The notes: generated by a model from the letters alone, not told the origin. Counted from the first letter of the stretch, positions 47,101 to 58,680 are shown. The stretch: 64,000 nucleotides of DNA from Diospyros lotus (GCF_014633365.1 NC_068339.1:29459316-29523315); one strand, 5' to 3'. Numbers and translations: made by a program.

Positions 47101-49058
47101 TAATTTTTTAAATGAAACATTTTTCATATACTTTTCAAAACACACCTTAACACGCGGTGGCATATCAACAGGATAATAGCATTTATTGCAACATAGACCG
47201 TAGGTTGACGCGTCAAGCTTTGAGTTGGGACCCAAAGCGGCGACGCTGGCTGTAACGTCGAAACAAGGGGCGCCCACGCGGTTCCGGTGGCAATTCAGTG
47301 ATAAAGTACGACATTCTGGGATATTTTCTTGGCTGACGTTACGCCCCATTTCCTCTTCCACTTCCGCTTCAACTTCCTTGCTTATGCTTTTTTATAACAA
47401 TATATATAATAATATATTATTCAGATATGGTATTATTAATTAATTATTATTAAGTATATGTTAATATTTAAATTATCTTATTATTAGTATATGATATTAT
47501 TTATAATATTTTTAAATAAATAAAATCAACATACACACTGATGTATGTTATTATATTTACAGAGCTTATGTAATTAAATGACTGGTGATTGTTATTGAGT
47601 GATCTATAAAGGTCAGATACGTGGACAAATTGAGAAGGAGGAAGAAATAATAATAATAATAATTATTATTATTATTAATTCCAGAAACTTTGTGACTTCA
47701 AAATCGCGTGGATGTGACACGTTGGGATGAGGCTTCAACGATGAGTAAAGAAGAAACAAAAGCTTAAGCCCCATCATCTACTCGGTGGACGGCAGGACGG
47801 GGCAGGGCCGGGCTGGCGTGGCACGGGGCCACAGCCGCCAATCGCCGACGCGTCTACGGACCGCGTTCCCTCCTCCTCTATAAGAACCATGCGTGTTTAT
47901 TAAAATTATTCCATGTTTATGCACATTTTATTGTTCCCTAATTCACATCCATGTTTATTTAATACATAAAAAAAGAAGAATATATCTGATAGGATTTGAC
48001 GAGGGATGACGGAGCGTAGAATACTGAGTTTGCCCAAAAAAGTTCTCCCTCTCCAATATTTTTACCTTATTTATAGACAGTATAAGATTGAAGGCCTTTG
48101 TGTAAAGTCGGTAACCTCTTTTTCGTTAAAGTCCCTCAATTTCTACTTAATTTCTTCGCTAACCCCTTGCCGAGGAGTTTGTCGCTTTCAAAGTTCTTTT
48201 TCGGAAATGTAATATCTTGATGTCCTAGCTAATAGTGGCCCAAAACATCCCACCAAGGTTTTAATTATTCGTTTCAACTCTCTCAGAGATAATTGTCATG
48301 CACATCTCTTGGAATTTGAACTTCATGACTTGACTTCTCCTTGAGACACGCCTTACTTTTTCTTTCTTTTATTTTCTGTTCTTTTTCCCCCAAAAGTACT
48401 TCTTTTCTATCCTTTAAACCTTCATCTCGATCTTTTCTAATATATAATCGATACACACTTTCTATTAATACTTATACTCACAAACGTTTTTAGTTTTGAC
48501 AAAGTTCTAATTACCAATTGATTTTTTTTTTACCTAAGAATGTGTTTAATTGCATTATATAATAAATTCTACCTAATGTAATCAAACACATCCTAAAAGA
48601 AATTGATGAACAAAATTAATGCGATTTATTCTAAACTATCTATGAACAAAATTACTTGGAACAACAAGTCTTAGAGAAAAAAAAATAATTAAGTAAGTTA
48701 AAAAAGTTGTTATCTAAAGTTAACACCAAATTAGAAGAAATAGGTTCAGAAGTAGAACAATTATCTTCCCGAAACAAAGAATTGTTTCAATCCCCAAATC
48801 ACGAGCTAAGGAAGTGTATCTTCTCCCATAAAACTTAGAAGAATAAACACTCTTGAAGTCACAACTGAATGAGACAAGTAAGAAAATAAAAAACTTAGAG
48901 CTATACTTGTAAAACAAAAAAGAAGTTGTCGTGAACCTTAAGCATGCTTGAATTTCAACAAAAACTTATCAAGAAAACCAGCTAGAAGAAGATATTCCCA
49001 TTACTCTTAAAAATGAAGCAAATTTAGCATCTCAACTCTAAGAAGCAAAAGGAAAGTT
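44190..49058. other. AT-rich intergenic DNA with possible DNA-transposon remnants
   Basis: No gene is supported. 45,488-45,840 (GGGGTATACAAACGATTGAT and repeated CGAATCAA/AATCGAA motifs) looks like a decayed hAT-type MITE. 46,220-46,600 is a C/T-rich block with incidental frames. 47,140-47,360 and 47,750-47,890 are isolated GC-rich blocks. 48,650-49,040 gives broken coiled-coil-like readings with stops. ATT/ATA microsatellites lie at 47,648-47,678. Confidence 0.4.
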
Positions 49059-50115
49059 GTAATACCCTATATTTTTGTAAGGTTGCTATGAAATTTAAGT
49101 GAGTTTAAAATAATAAAAAATTAGCTTGTAAGGGCAACAAGTGACTAAATTAGCTGCAAGGAGTTCCTTGGAGTTTAAATACGAAATGACATCGTTTTGG
49201 CCCCTTCTATCTCCTCTTCTCTTTTCTTTTATTCTCTTTTTCTTTTTTGAAACCCATTTTCGGCATCGATAATCTCTCATCTTCGACAAGCTACAGTCCT
49301 AGCTTTAACCATTCATTTTCTTCTCTTATCTTCCTCTTAGAAACTCTTTTGAGCCCGTCGTTCTAGATCCCTTCCTGAACTTGCAGTTCCAAATCTAGAT
49401 CCAACCATCTTTATAAATTTGATGAGTTTACCAAAAGGGCTTCAACCATCTCTCATCTCATCTTCTTTTTATTCGAAATCCTTTTGAGCCCGTTGTCCAC
49501 CGTTCCAGATCCTTTCCTAAACTTGTTGTTCTAGATCTAGATTTGACCATCTCTTTGACTTCAATAAGTCGCTGAAAGGGCTACAACCATCCTTCATCTT
49601 TTATTTTCTTCCTTTTCTTTGTAACCTTATTGAGCCTGCCATTCGTTGTTCTAGTTCCCCTCTCAAGCTCGTCGTTCCAACTCTGAAATAAAGAGAAAGT
49701 TAGCACTAAGAAGGAAGATAAAAAGATTGAGAGAAGAGAAGATAAGAGATGGTCAAAGCCTTTTTGGCAACTCATTAGATTTGGAAAGGTGGTTGAATCT
49801 AGATTTGGAATGGCAAGCTTAGGAAGGGATATGGAATAATGGGCTCAAAAGTGTTTCGAAGAGGATGAAGAGAAGAGAAGAGAAGAGAAAAAGGGGAATA
49901 ATGAGAAAATAAGTGATGGTCAAAGGTAGGACGACAACTCATCAGAAAAGAAGATAAAAAAAGGAAAAAAAATAAAAAGAGAGACGATTAGCGTTGAAAA
50001 AAGTTTTAAAGAGGAGGAAGAGAAAAAAAAAAAAGAAGAGATAAGGCATAGGGCCGATGTGGCCCTGATTGCCAAAAGAATGCCATTTTGGCCTTCCAAA
50101 CTATAATTCCAGTCC
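49059..50115. repeat. Long inverted repeat with internally duplicated arm
   Basis: The left arm (about 49,190-49,680) contains three diverged copies of a segment with TTTTGAGCCCGTCGTTC, CAAATCTAGATCCAACCATC and GGGCTTCAACCATC. The right arm (about 49,735-49,990) holds the reverse complement, for example GATGGTCAAAGCC, GGTTGAATCTAGATTTGG and GGGCTCAAAAG. The outer edges TTTTGGCCCC.. and ..CATTTTGGCC also match in inverted fashion. The left edge TGTAATACCC at 49,059 resembles a Ty3 LTR start, so the structure may lie within a decayed LTR. No coding sequence is evident. Confidence 0.65.
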
Positions 50116-52600
50116 AAATTAATTTTAGGTATTTTTTTCATATATATCATACATGATTAATTTATAACATTATTAATATGATGTACTATTAATATATATA
50201 TATATATATATTGGCATTAAGGGGGAGGTTAATTAGCGCACGTGAAGGTGATAGGTAGGTAGTTATAAAGGATGGTCATATAGTGTGAGATTGAGAGGAG
50301 GTTGGTAAAGGAATTAGGGAAAGCAGAATGAATATTAATACTGAATTCTGCGATTGCAAATTTGCAATGTAGTGGTAGTAAGGGCCCCCACACCCACTTC
50401 CTCACCGCCAACGCTATGCTTGACGTCACCCCCAGCAAAGTCTAGGCCAAAGTTTATTTTCCAAGATGAAATAATTCTTTCTCCTTTAAATATTCAATGC
50501 CACGACACTTATTATTGTAGCAGTGGGATGAAATAATGACGTCACCCCCAAGCAAATTCAATGCCTCTCGCAGTGCATATTCAAAATATTTTTTTATTTA
50601 CATTTCGTATAAAAAATGATTTTCATTTCTATCAGTGCATATTCAAAATGGTTTAAGACATTTGATACGTTTTCATGTGACACCAACCAATACTGGGAGA
50701 TTATAATTGTACCGACCAATCAATAGTATAGTCCTTGTTGGGCTGCATAGAGATGAAAGAGAGATTGATTGATTGATAGGTATGATGATGTGGAAGAATC
50801 TGCTTTAACGAAAGGAAGGAAGCAGGATGCCAGTTTGAGAAGTGCTGGAAGCCCCTTTTTTTTTTTCTATTGCTTTCTTTCGCGGGCAAAGCCAAGTTAA
50901 GCCAACAACTGCTTCCTGAGGATGATGGGACCAGGGTGTAAAGCGCCGCTAATGAAATTATCTTCTCACATGGACGGCATCCGTATTCTACAATTGATTT
51001 AATTAGTAATCATTCACTTCAATACATTTTCTCGTTTCCTAAATCAACACTTTAATTTCTCTTCCCTGTTTAGAAATTTGAGGAAGCAAGGCAATAATAA
51101 TTGCCAAGCTCATATTTTTGTCCCTTTTATATTTTTTATGTGATTAATTAAATTTCTTTATTATTTTAATTATATATTTAAATTTATATTTTTGATTTAA
51201 TTTAATTTTTATATTTTGACATTTTTTTATTAAATAACTTGAATTTTTTGTTATTTAGATTACACTATTGTATTTATATTTTATAATCAATTTAATCTCT
51301 GTATTTTGATGTATAAAAAAAATAAAATAAAATGAATCAATTTAACTTCTTTTTATTGTACTTCAAAGTATATGAATTAAATTGAGTAAAAAATATAAAT
51401 ATATAGATGTAATCAAGATAACAAAAAATTTGAATTGTCATAAGAAAAAAATTTAAAATAAAAAAATAAATTAATTTAAAAATATAAATATAGAGATATA
51501 ATTAAAATAGTACGTCAGCTGCAGGGGGCCCAGATTGGATCAGCACCCAAGCCCACAAATCTTGACCGATCCAATTCCATCCATCCACATTCATTGTTTG
51601 AACCGTGTGATTGGGACCCATCATTCCATTTGCGAAAAAAGGAAAATAAAAACCTTATGCATTTGTCTCTCTCAGGTCTCAACAACCATCGCTGTCGTCT
51701 TTAATGGCTACTGTCTCTCTTTGTGGAGTGGGAACTCTTTTTATCTTTTGCTTTCCTTCTACCCACGACACACAATGAAGAGTTGAAGACCCAACGACGA
51801 TGAGCCAATCAAAATCAGAAATTTCTTGCTTCCAACAAGCCCACTTCTATGGGCCCAACAAGTAGTTTCTTGAGCCTGATTTCAGTTCTGGGCTGAATCT
51901 ACAAAATAGTTTCATATATAGTTTGGGAATTGGTAAAGCACCTTCGAGCCGCCGCATGCGGCATGCCATTCCAATCCAAAGGCTCCAAGACAAAAGGATG
52001 AATTTAGAGACAGAGAGGTTCGTAGAGAATGCTTGGTTGGTTTGTTTATTTGCTATTGGACTGGCTATATGCTTCAATCAGATCGCAGAGCATGCATCAT
52101 CAACTCCTACGATTATCTATCTTGTCTCAATTTAATCCCCAACCTCCATAGATAGTTTGTTGAATAGGTTCTGATATATTATTTAATCTCATGAATTCGT
52201 TAACTCACTTTTAAATTCGTATTATTTAATTTTATATAATGACATGCGATATTACAAATGGTATTAGACTTAGGTTGGAACCGTATATTATTATCAAATG
52301 GGTGCTAGCTTGAAAAGTATTTTTTCAGAATTGATTCGAGTCGAATTAAGATATGAATTTGTAACCTGTGGAGGATGCCAGAAATTGAAAGAATGGGATG
52401 TATCACTTGGTTCAATAAGCTTATAAGATACCTTAAATCAACACTTTTAGATGTAATTCTGGTATAATATTTTGGGTAGCGCTTGTTTGGTTGTTTGTGA
52501 ATGGACTGGGCATGTACGCCTGCCATGCTTCAATCAAAGCATGGGGGCATCATGAACTCCAAAGATGATTATCCCCACTTCTTGTACACAATTTCTGGTC
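50116..52600. other. Intergenic DNA with short duplications
   Basis: No gene recognised. A (TA)n run lies at 50,197-50,213. TGACGTCACCCCC occurs at 50,421 and 50,537. A segment at about 52,030-52,125 recurs diverged at about 52,478-52,575. A 70-codon frame at 51,923-52,135 contains a hydrophobic stretch, but the duplicated copy does not keep it open. Confidence 0.4.
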
Positions 52601-52959
52601 ACGCCAGCCCGCCATCTCTCCCCAGAAAAAGACAGAAGAAAGCACGTGAATTAATTAATTAAAGCTCTCTATTTGGTAATTAATATATCAATGTTCCATG
52701 CGGCTGCCTACTAATATTAAATAATGAAGCTAGACAGACAGACAGAGGGAGGGCGTGGATCGACGAGGAGCATCCAACATATATTATTCTTCTTCCAAAC
52801 GCACCCATCCAACCAGTTGGATTGAGTTTGGAGTGTTTCGGGCGGCCTTTTCTTCATTGGCCTCCCTCTTTCCTCGCTTCTACCAATGCTTAGATTGCCC
52901 ACACCATCCTTTGCTTTTGGACTCTTGGGCTTCCCTGTCGATTCTGCCATCCATCCATC

Positions 52960-52990
52960 CATATATATATATAGATAGATAGATAGATAG
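52960..52990 (+). promoter_or_regulatory. TATA-like and GATA-repeat tract upstream of the 174-codon gene
   Basis: CCATCCATCCATATATATATATA followed by about six GATA units lies some 100 bases before the ATG at 53,076. It could hold the TATA box, but the tract is low-complexity, so this is weak. Confidence 0.3.
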
Positions 52991-53075
52991 CCCATCCAAT
53001 TAATATTTAAAGTGCTTTCTGACCCTTAAAATCTTAACAATTAGGTGGTTACAATTAAGAAGAACAGTTGGGCAA

Positions 53076-53600
53076 ATGGGAAGGCAAAGCGCTAGTAGTA
53101 GTAGTGGCAGTAGTAGTAATCACGTGGTACTGCTTCAATACTCTTCCATTGCGCTGCTGCAAGAGAGGTTTAGGCAACTGCAGAGAGCCAAGCGGATGAG
53201 ACGTCTACAGCTGCAGAAAGAACTCTTCTTGAGAACAACAACTTCATCATCATCGGATCCTGATCATCGAAGATTTAATAATAATAATCACGAGTCATCC
53301 AAGTTGTTCTTCCAATCAGAAATATTATCGATGATCCCCCAACTAGGCCCTGCAGCTGCTCATCGCGAAGTTTCCGGCCTCTCCCTCTGGCCAAACGTCT
53401 CTGACCCTGCAGATGCAAATCGGATGAAGCAGAAGCAGCCGGCGGCCGCCAACTTCTGCGGCGCTGAGTGGTCGACACCTGAAATCATGAAGTCATCACA
53501 GCCATCTTCCGATCACCACCACCTACTGCACCATCCACCATCCATCAATTTCAGCCAATCTTACAATAATTCTGATGTTGATACTTCTCTTCATCTCTAG
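53076..53600 (+). CDS. Small basic, Ser/His-rich protein of unknown function
   Basis: An intact 174-codon frame has an early ATG, TAG stop and protein-like composition unlike its AT-rich surroundings. Residues 17-53 predict a helix (SSIALLQERFRQLQRAKRMR) that is strongly basic after residue 38 and could act in nuclear targeting or binding. The middle is rich in Ser, Asn and Gln. Residues 97-107 (HREVSGLSLWP) and 127-140 (FCGAEWSTPEIMKS) look like short conserved segments. A His run (147-153) precedes the C-terminus SDVDTSLHL. There is no signal peptide or membrane segment. I do not recognise a named family; it looks like a plant-specific protein, perhaps a transcription-related regulator, which is speculation. 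No intron is needed. Nearby genes do not inform its role. Confidence 0.65.
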   Translation: MGRQSASSSSGSSSNHVVLLQYSSIALLQERFRQLQRAKRMRRLQLQKELFLRTTTSSSSDPDHRRFNNNNHESSKLFFQSEILSMIPQLGPAAAHREVSGLSLWPNVSDPADANRMKQKQPAAANFCGAEWSTPEIMKSSQPSSDHHHLLHHPPSINFSQSYNNSDVDTSLHL

Positions 53601-55069
53601 ACTAGCCAGACTACATAATTATATCTGCTTTGTCGGGCTAAAGCTTCTTTTGATGAATATATCCAATCCAAGGCTTTGATGCATTGCCTTTCATTCTCAT
53701 TATAACGCAAATGATCACATACGATTGTCTTCGATTGATATGCAGAATTGAATACATGCATATGATCATTATATAAGAGGTTATGCGAAATGGCTAGTTT
53801 ACACTGACATTTCTATACATATATTATCACAAAAGGATCCACCTGGTAGAACAATTTTACAAAATAAAAATCATTTTGATGGATGTTTTAGACATTGTTT
53901 TTAAATCGATCCTAAAGAGGGATCAATTAGGCACTGTTTTTACAATATATATATATATATATATAAACAGGCACATTTTTCTATATATTGAGATGAACAT
54001 GAGAGAGATCGAGAATATATAATGAGGTATTTGCAATTTGGACAGCCTAGCTAATTAACACAATTTAATAAAAAAAATGAAACTCTCATTTAACAATGTT
54101 GATTACTTGTCTATTATTTTTAATACTAATTTATCAACTAATTTATTTATAGAATTAGTTGCTAAAGAGTGACAGATACCACTCATGAAAATTACTTTTG
54201 ATTGTAAGTCGAATATTTAAGACATTGTACATACGTTTTCTAAAAAAAATAGAAATTGTTTACTACTTTCTTTTTGTTTCGTTTCTCTACATATAATTAT
54301 TTGTCTTGATATTGTTCATCAAATTATTATCGAGGCTGATTTGTAGTGGATATGATGATCATAAATGCTGCTTCCTTTTATACTGTAGAATAAAACCATA
54401 ATGAAGTTTGTTGTCTTTTATATTAAATAATCGTAAGAATCTGACCATATTCATGTCTAAATAAAATCAAGTCATTTTTTTTTCTTTTTTGGGTTTTAAA
54501 ATTTTACCTCTCTTCATCAACAACAATCATATCAATGGAGATTAGGCTGTGCTTATTCCTCACATTGACTGAGTCCCATATCCTTGTGATCCTAACATGG
54601 ACGCACTAATAATCTCTTCCATTATATATAGGTCATTGAAGCAATTTCTCTCCGTTAGGTTGTTCTTGAATCAATTAGATGTTAACGTCAAATCAAATTC
54701 TATCCTAACAAACTAAAAGGCCAATGTTATAATGCAAAAGGAAAAGGAAAAAAACATTGTACAATTGCTAGTATCAATATTAAGTATAATATTATCAAAA
54801 TATTTATCATATATAATAGACGATGCAACTACTAACACTCAGCTGGGACTTTTTTTACCCATTCTGCGCTAAACACTAACCTATAGTAAAACCACTTTAT
54901 CTAACTTTAGATAACCTGAAGGCTCTCTTAGGCATTTCGTCAATCATGTTGAATACAACATATTAATAATTAATGATATGCAAATACACTGAAACTCAAA
55001 CTATTGTTGTTACTGAGATACAAGAATAAATTTATAAATGTGGCAGAGTGTTTGTCTCAAGCCTATGGT
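53601..55069. other. Intergenic AT-rich DNA
   Basis: The first few hundred bases would include the 3' UTR of the preceding gene. A (TA)n run lies at 53,946-53,965. Nothing else is recognised. Confidence 0.5.
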
Positions 55070-56535
55070 CTTTGGGAGACTTGTGATAGAGAAAATAATA
55101 AACAAGAAAGATAAAGAATACAAAAGATTTATAGTGATTTAGGTTAAACTAAGTCTAATCCACTATCTTAGTTCATCACAAAAGATTTTAAATCAATTCA
55201 CTAAAATCTCGTACTTAATCCCAAATAGGCCCTCTAGTCCAAGACTAAGAAATTACAAACCTCATATTTATATACAAGTAGGCCTCTAGTTTACAAGATA
55301 GGAAATACAAGAAATGTACAATAAGAGAGAATCAAAGAGATAAATATTTTAGTTATAAGGTCTCTCAAAATGATACAAGGCTTGAAACAAATAAATACAA
55401 ATGAAGATCAAAACCTTTGAGAGAAAATTATGAAAGCACAAATACAATTGTGAAAGTGTGAAAATAATTTATAAGCTCACTTCACTTCATTCCCATCCAT
55501 TAGTCTCTTCTAGATCATCATTGAATTATATTTATAAGCATCCCAAGAGTTTTAAATGAAAACTAGTCATTTGTAGTCGTTGTAAACTGTCAGAGACACA
55601 AAATGTCAACAGATGATCAGTTGAGTTAGTCAAACAAATTCAAAGGTTAGTCAACAGATGAAATGAGTGAGTCAATAGATCAAGACAAAATTTGAAAATA
55701 TCAAAAACTAGCATTTTGTCTGTCGACAAATTGCTTGAAGTTAGTCGACAGAACAAGAAAAATTTTCAATCAACATTTTTTAATCCATTAAAAACGCAAT
55801 ATTCCAAATGCTATTAAGAAATTTATCCCAAGATATTTTGGTATTGGATTTTAATTTTCATTCAACAATTTTGAACGTAATATTTCAAATGTCATCAAGA
55901 AATTTATAACTAGATTTTTGACATTTAATTGTCTGATAGAATTAATTTTTATTTTGGTTCTTAATAGAATGTATAAAAATAATTTCATAATCAAAATGAA
56001 ATTGATTTTTATCATAAAAAATATATCAATGCAATTGTTTTTTATCATCAAAATTATGTCAAAAACAAAATATCAATCTATTAAGAACATAAAAATGGTC
56101 ATTTTGCCTTAAAAAAATATTGCTTCATTTTAACCAACGGTTTATTTAGGAGATTCATCATAACACTTGTTTTTGCAAATCTCCATATGTGTAATTCATC
56201 TGGTTTTCATTTTCACAAAGGTACTTGAAATTCATTTTTTTTTAAAACCTAAAAACCATATATTTGATTTAAGATATAAATTATTTGTTTTTCATCATCA
56301 AAACCAACACAAGAGTTAAATATCAATCTTCCCCTTTTTGATGATGACAAAACCCATTTCTATTTCAAAATCAATTTCAACATATATCTCCCCCTTTTTG
56401 TCATAAATCAAAAAGGTTTGTTTTAAAAAATTAAGCTCAAGATTCCTCTTTAAATCATAACTTTTAAAAGAATAATGAGTTTCAGGAAACACTTACAAGC
56501 ATTATTAGCTCCAAAAATTCTTTTCCTTAAGCCAA
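55070..56535 (-). mobile_element. 3' LTR and adjoining internal end of a second copia element
   Basis: The LTR part (55,070-56,326) resembles the copia 5' LTR at 33,100-35,042, including GTTAAACTAAGTCTAATCC.. and GGCCCTCTAGT units, but is clearly diverged. The minus-strand purine tracts AAAAAGGGGAAGAT (56,327-56,341) and AAAAAGGGGGAGAT (about 56,388-56,402) repeat the serial pattern of the first element. It is cut on the right by the chromovirus fragment. The left LTR end was not found. Confidence 0.65.
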
Positions 56536-56539
56536 TAAC

Positions 56540-57160
56540 AGAAGTTATCAGGCAAGCATAGGGATGACACCTTATGAAACGTTATATGGATGGCAGTGTT
56601 GGTAGCTAATATGTTGGCTGAAAGTAGGAGAAAAACAACTTGCTTGAACTGATCTCGTGGATAAAGCTACCTAGCAGATCGAGGTGGTTTGCCAAAAATA
56701 TGAAATCAACCCAAGATTGATAAAAGCAATATGCAGACCAACGAACCCAACCCTTGGAATTTGTAGTAGGAGATTTGGTGTATCTTCAAGTTACCCTGAT
56801 ACGACCAGCTTTTAGACACAAATGAAGAGGAAAGTTGGGACCTCGATATTTAGGGCCATATTGGATTAAAGAGCAAATTGGTCCTATTGCCTACCAGCTA
56901 GAATTACCAGAGGTGTTGGCTGGATTACATGATATGTTTCATGTCTCTCAGCTACGGAAACATGTCTATAACTCGGACGTTGAATTGTTAGTTGACAAAA
57001 TTGATCTCCAGCTTAACTTGTCATTTGAAGTGAAACTAGTGCAAATATTGGATCTCCAAGACCATCAATTAAGGCAGAAGGTCATCCCATGGTGAAAATG
57101 CAATGGAGTCAACACTCAAAATGGGAAGTAACATGGGAGATTGTGGAAAGAATGTAAGAA
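56540..57160 (+). pseudogene. Chromovirus integrase end and chromodomain region
   Basis: Plus-strand readings with several stops give the integrase C-terminal part. The best stretch is 56,835-57,095 (GPYWIKEQIGPIAYQLELP, MFHVSQLRKHV, VQILDLQDHQLRQKVIP), followed by a broken chromodomain-like tail ending near NLFENYG. This arrangement is typical of plant chromoviruses (Tekay/del type). It lies directly before a purine tract and LTR, so it is the end of pol. Confidence 0.75.
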
Positions 57161-57251
57161 AAATTTCCTAACTTATTCGAGAATTATGGTTAATTTTGAA
57201 AGTCTATTTGTAATATAAATGATTATTTCAAAATTTTGAGGATAAATTTAT

Positions 57252-57265
57252 TAAGGAGGGGAGAC
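57252..57265 (+). other. Polypurine tract of the plus-strand chromovirus
   Basis: TAAGGAGGGGAGAC directly before the LTR start TGTAACATCTCGG. Confidence 0.75.
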
Positions 57266-57391
57266 TGTAACATCTCGGTATTTTGGAAAAAATAATAATT
57301 AATTTTTGTATTTGAAATGATTTATTGGTGATTTTATGGGAGTTGGTTTAGTATAAAAATTAATCTTTGCAAGTATGTAAATGAGGAGCTT

Positions 57392-57448
57392 TGTAGCCTG
57401 GTGGTTACGTGCACACGAGGGAGCTAAGCAGGTTGTGGGTTCAAACCT
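57392..57448 (+). repeat. tRNA-like A-box/B-box cassette 1
   Basis: A-box-like TGTAGCCTGGTGGTTACG starts at 57,392 and B-box-like GGGTTCAAACC starts at 57,438, 46 bases apart as in tRNA genes. No closing acceptor stem. Confidence 0.6.
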
Positions 57449-57529
57449 TGGGGGAGAAATTGAAAATTCTAGCAAAAGGAGCTAGAATTAATATATAATT
57501 AATTGGTGCATATATATTAGTAAGGAGGC

Positions 57530-57586
57530 TTGTAAGTCAGGCGGTCACACACGCGCAAGGGAAGGAAGAGGTCATGGGTTCAAGGC
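57530..57586 (+). repeat. tRNA-like A-box/B-box cassette 2
   Basis: TGTAAGTCAGGCGGTCAC at 57,531 and GGGTTCAAGGC at 57,576 repeat the layout of cassette 1 about 138 bases downstream. Confidence 0.55.
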
Positions 57587-58330
57587 TTGGAGGCTCTAAA
57601 AATTATTTATTTTGGAGGCAACATATGCAGGCATGCAGGCCCATGCAGTGTGGCTGTGTGGGCCAAGTAGAGGCAAGTAGTGTGCGGGGCCAAATGACGG
57701 GTGTGTACGTAGGCCTAGCGCGACCTTGGGGCATGATTATGGCTAAGTGGGTAGATAAGGCTAAATAAGTGGACTGAGTTAATGAACTAAGTGGGAAATA
57801 ATAAATCAAAAGAAAATTAAAGTGAGAATTAGTGGGTAAGGGTAGATTAATTAACCAAAAGAATGTTTGCGATGAGTTAGTGGATAGAATAATTAATATA
57901 AGTGGGCAAATTAAATAAATAAGGAAGACTAAGTAGGCAATAAAGAATAGTTAGTGGGTGGGGATTTGGTTATTATAATTATATCAATGATTTTAACATT
58001 GTGGAGAAATTTTTCCTAAGGGGCTATCAAGTCATCAAAAATTAATACTGTAAGGGTTTAATATATTTTTTGTGCAAATTATTCTATCATGAATTGCATA
58101 TGATGATAGGGGAGTGCCTAGGCATGAGGCTATGATTTGGGATTAATGGAGCTCATGTTAGGGCCTGGGGAAAATCATATTGGGTCATCAAGAGTCTGGG
58201 TTGGATAAGGTGGATGGGCCCGGCATGCATGATTCATTTCATGTTTTTCTATGTTTGTTATGAATTTAAATTTTGCTATTTTTCTATGTTTGTTATGAAT
58301 GTACTACCACAATGTTTCATTAGACCCTTG

Positions 58331-58680
58331 TTAAATTCTAAGAAGGAAAGTGGGATCCTTCTTTCTCAAAGCATTAGCAGTAAAGGCTGCGATGAACTCT
58401 GTGCACAAGTACTCGAATGAAGTATTGTAACCAGGTTGAACCTCGCTAAACCAAGAGTGAGCATACTTGATCAGGGATTGAGGAAAAACTAGGCACATAG
58501 TGGCATCAGTCCACTTATGCTGATACCAAGGACTCAAATCGTTGTGCATGAAGAATATGATCTCATTTTCCAGTAAATTCAAGCAATTGAGGGAGTTTGA
58601 ACTTCGAGAAAGAGAGTGGCTTAATATTTCTATCGAAAATGGGACCCTTTAGGGCTACTTATCACTATGAGTCGTCACAA
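58331..58680 (-). pseudogene. Isolated retrotransposon gag fragment
   Basis: Minus-strand readings, in two phases, give the retrotransposon gag pattern: SKFKLPQLLEFTG, then DATMCLVFPQSLIKYAHSWF and SFEYLCTEFIAAF. It belongs to a different, probably Tat/Athila-like element from the chromovirus pol beside it, because it sits where that element's 3' end should be. Confidence 0.6.

Larger units (their letters stand above)
57266..58330 (+). mobile_element. 3' LTR of the plus-strand chromovirus, interrupted
   Basis: It starts TGTAACATCTCGG and continues to about 58,330, where an unrelated minus-strand gag fragment begins. It carries two tRNA-like cassettes. The 3' end is missing. Confidence 0.65.

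Noticed and set aside
45862..47150. Possible 1.3-kb TIR transposon with ends TAAAAGTGTGTTTGATACC and (reversed) TAAGGTGTGTTTTGAAAAG
   Set aside because: The ends match only partly and no target duplication flanks them. Low-complexity AT sequence could give this by chance.
47044..47361. 105-codon minus-strand frame in a GC-richer block
   Set aside because: The C-terminal half is low-complexity Phe/Leu from AT-rich DNA. No homologue was recognised, although the block may be an old gene remnant.
48650..49040. Coiled-coil-like plus-strand reading (KLEEIGSEVEQLSSRNKELF)
   Set aside because: Stops recur every 20-40 codons and frames shift. It may be a relic of a retroelement or gene, but evidence is too weak for a call.
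51923..52135. 70-codon frame with a hydrophobic stretch
   Set aside because: The diverged duplicate 450 bases away does not keep the frame, and no upstream promoter or homologue was recognised.
57392..57460. Functional tRNA gene
   Set aside because: A and B boxes are present, but no acceptor or anticodon stems form, and there is no T-run terminator at a suitable distance.
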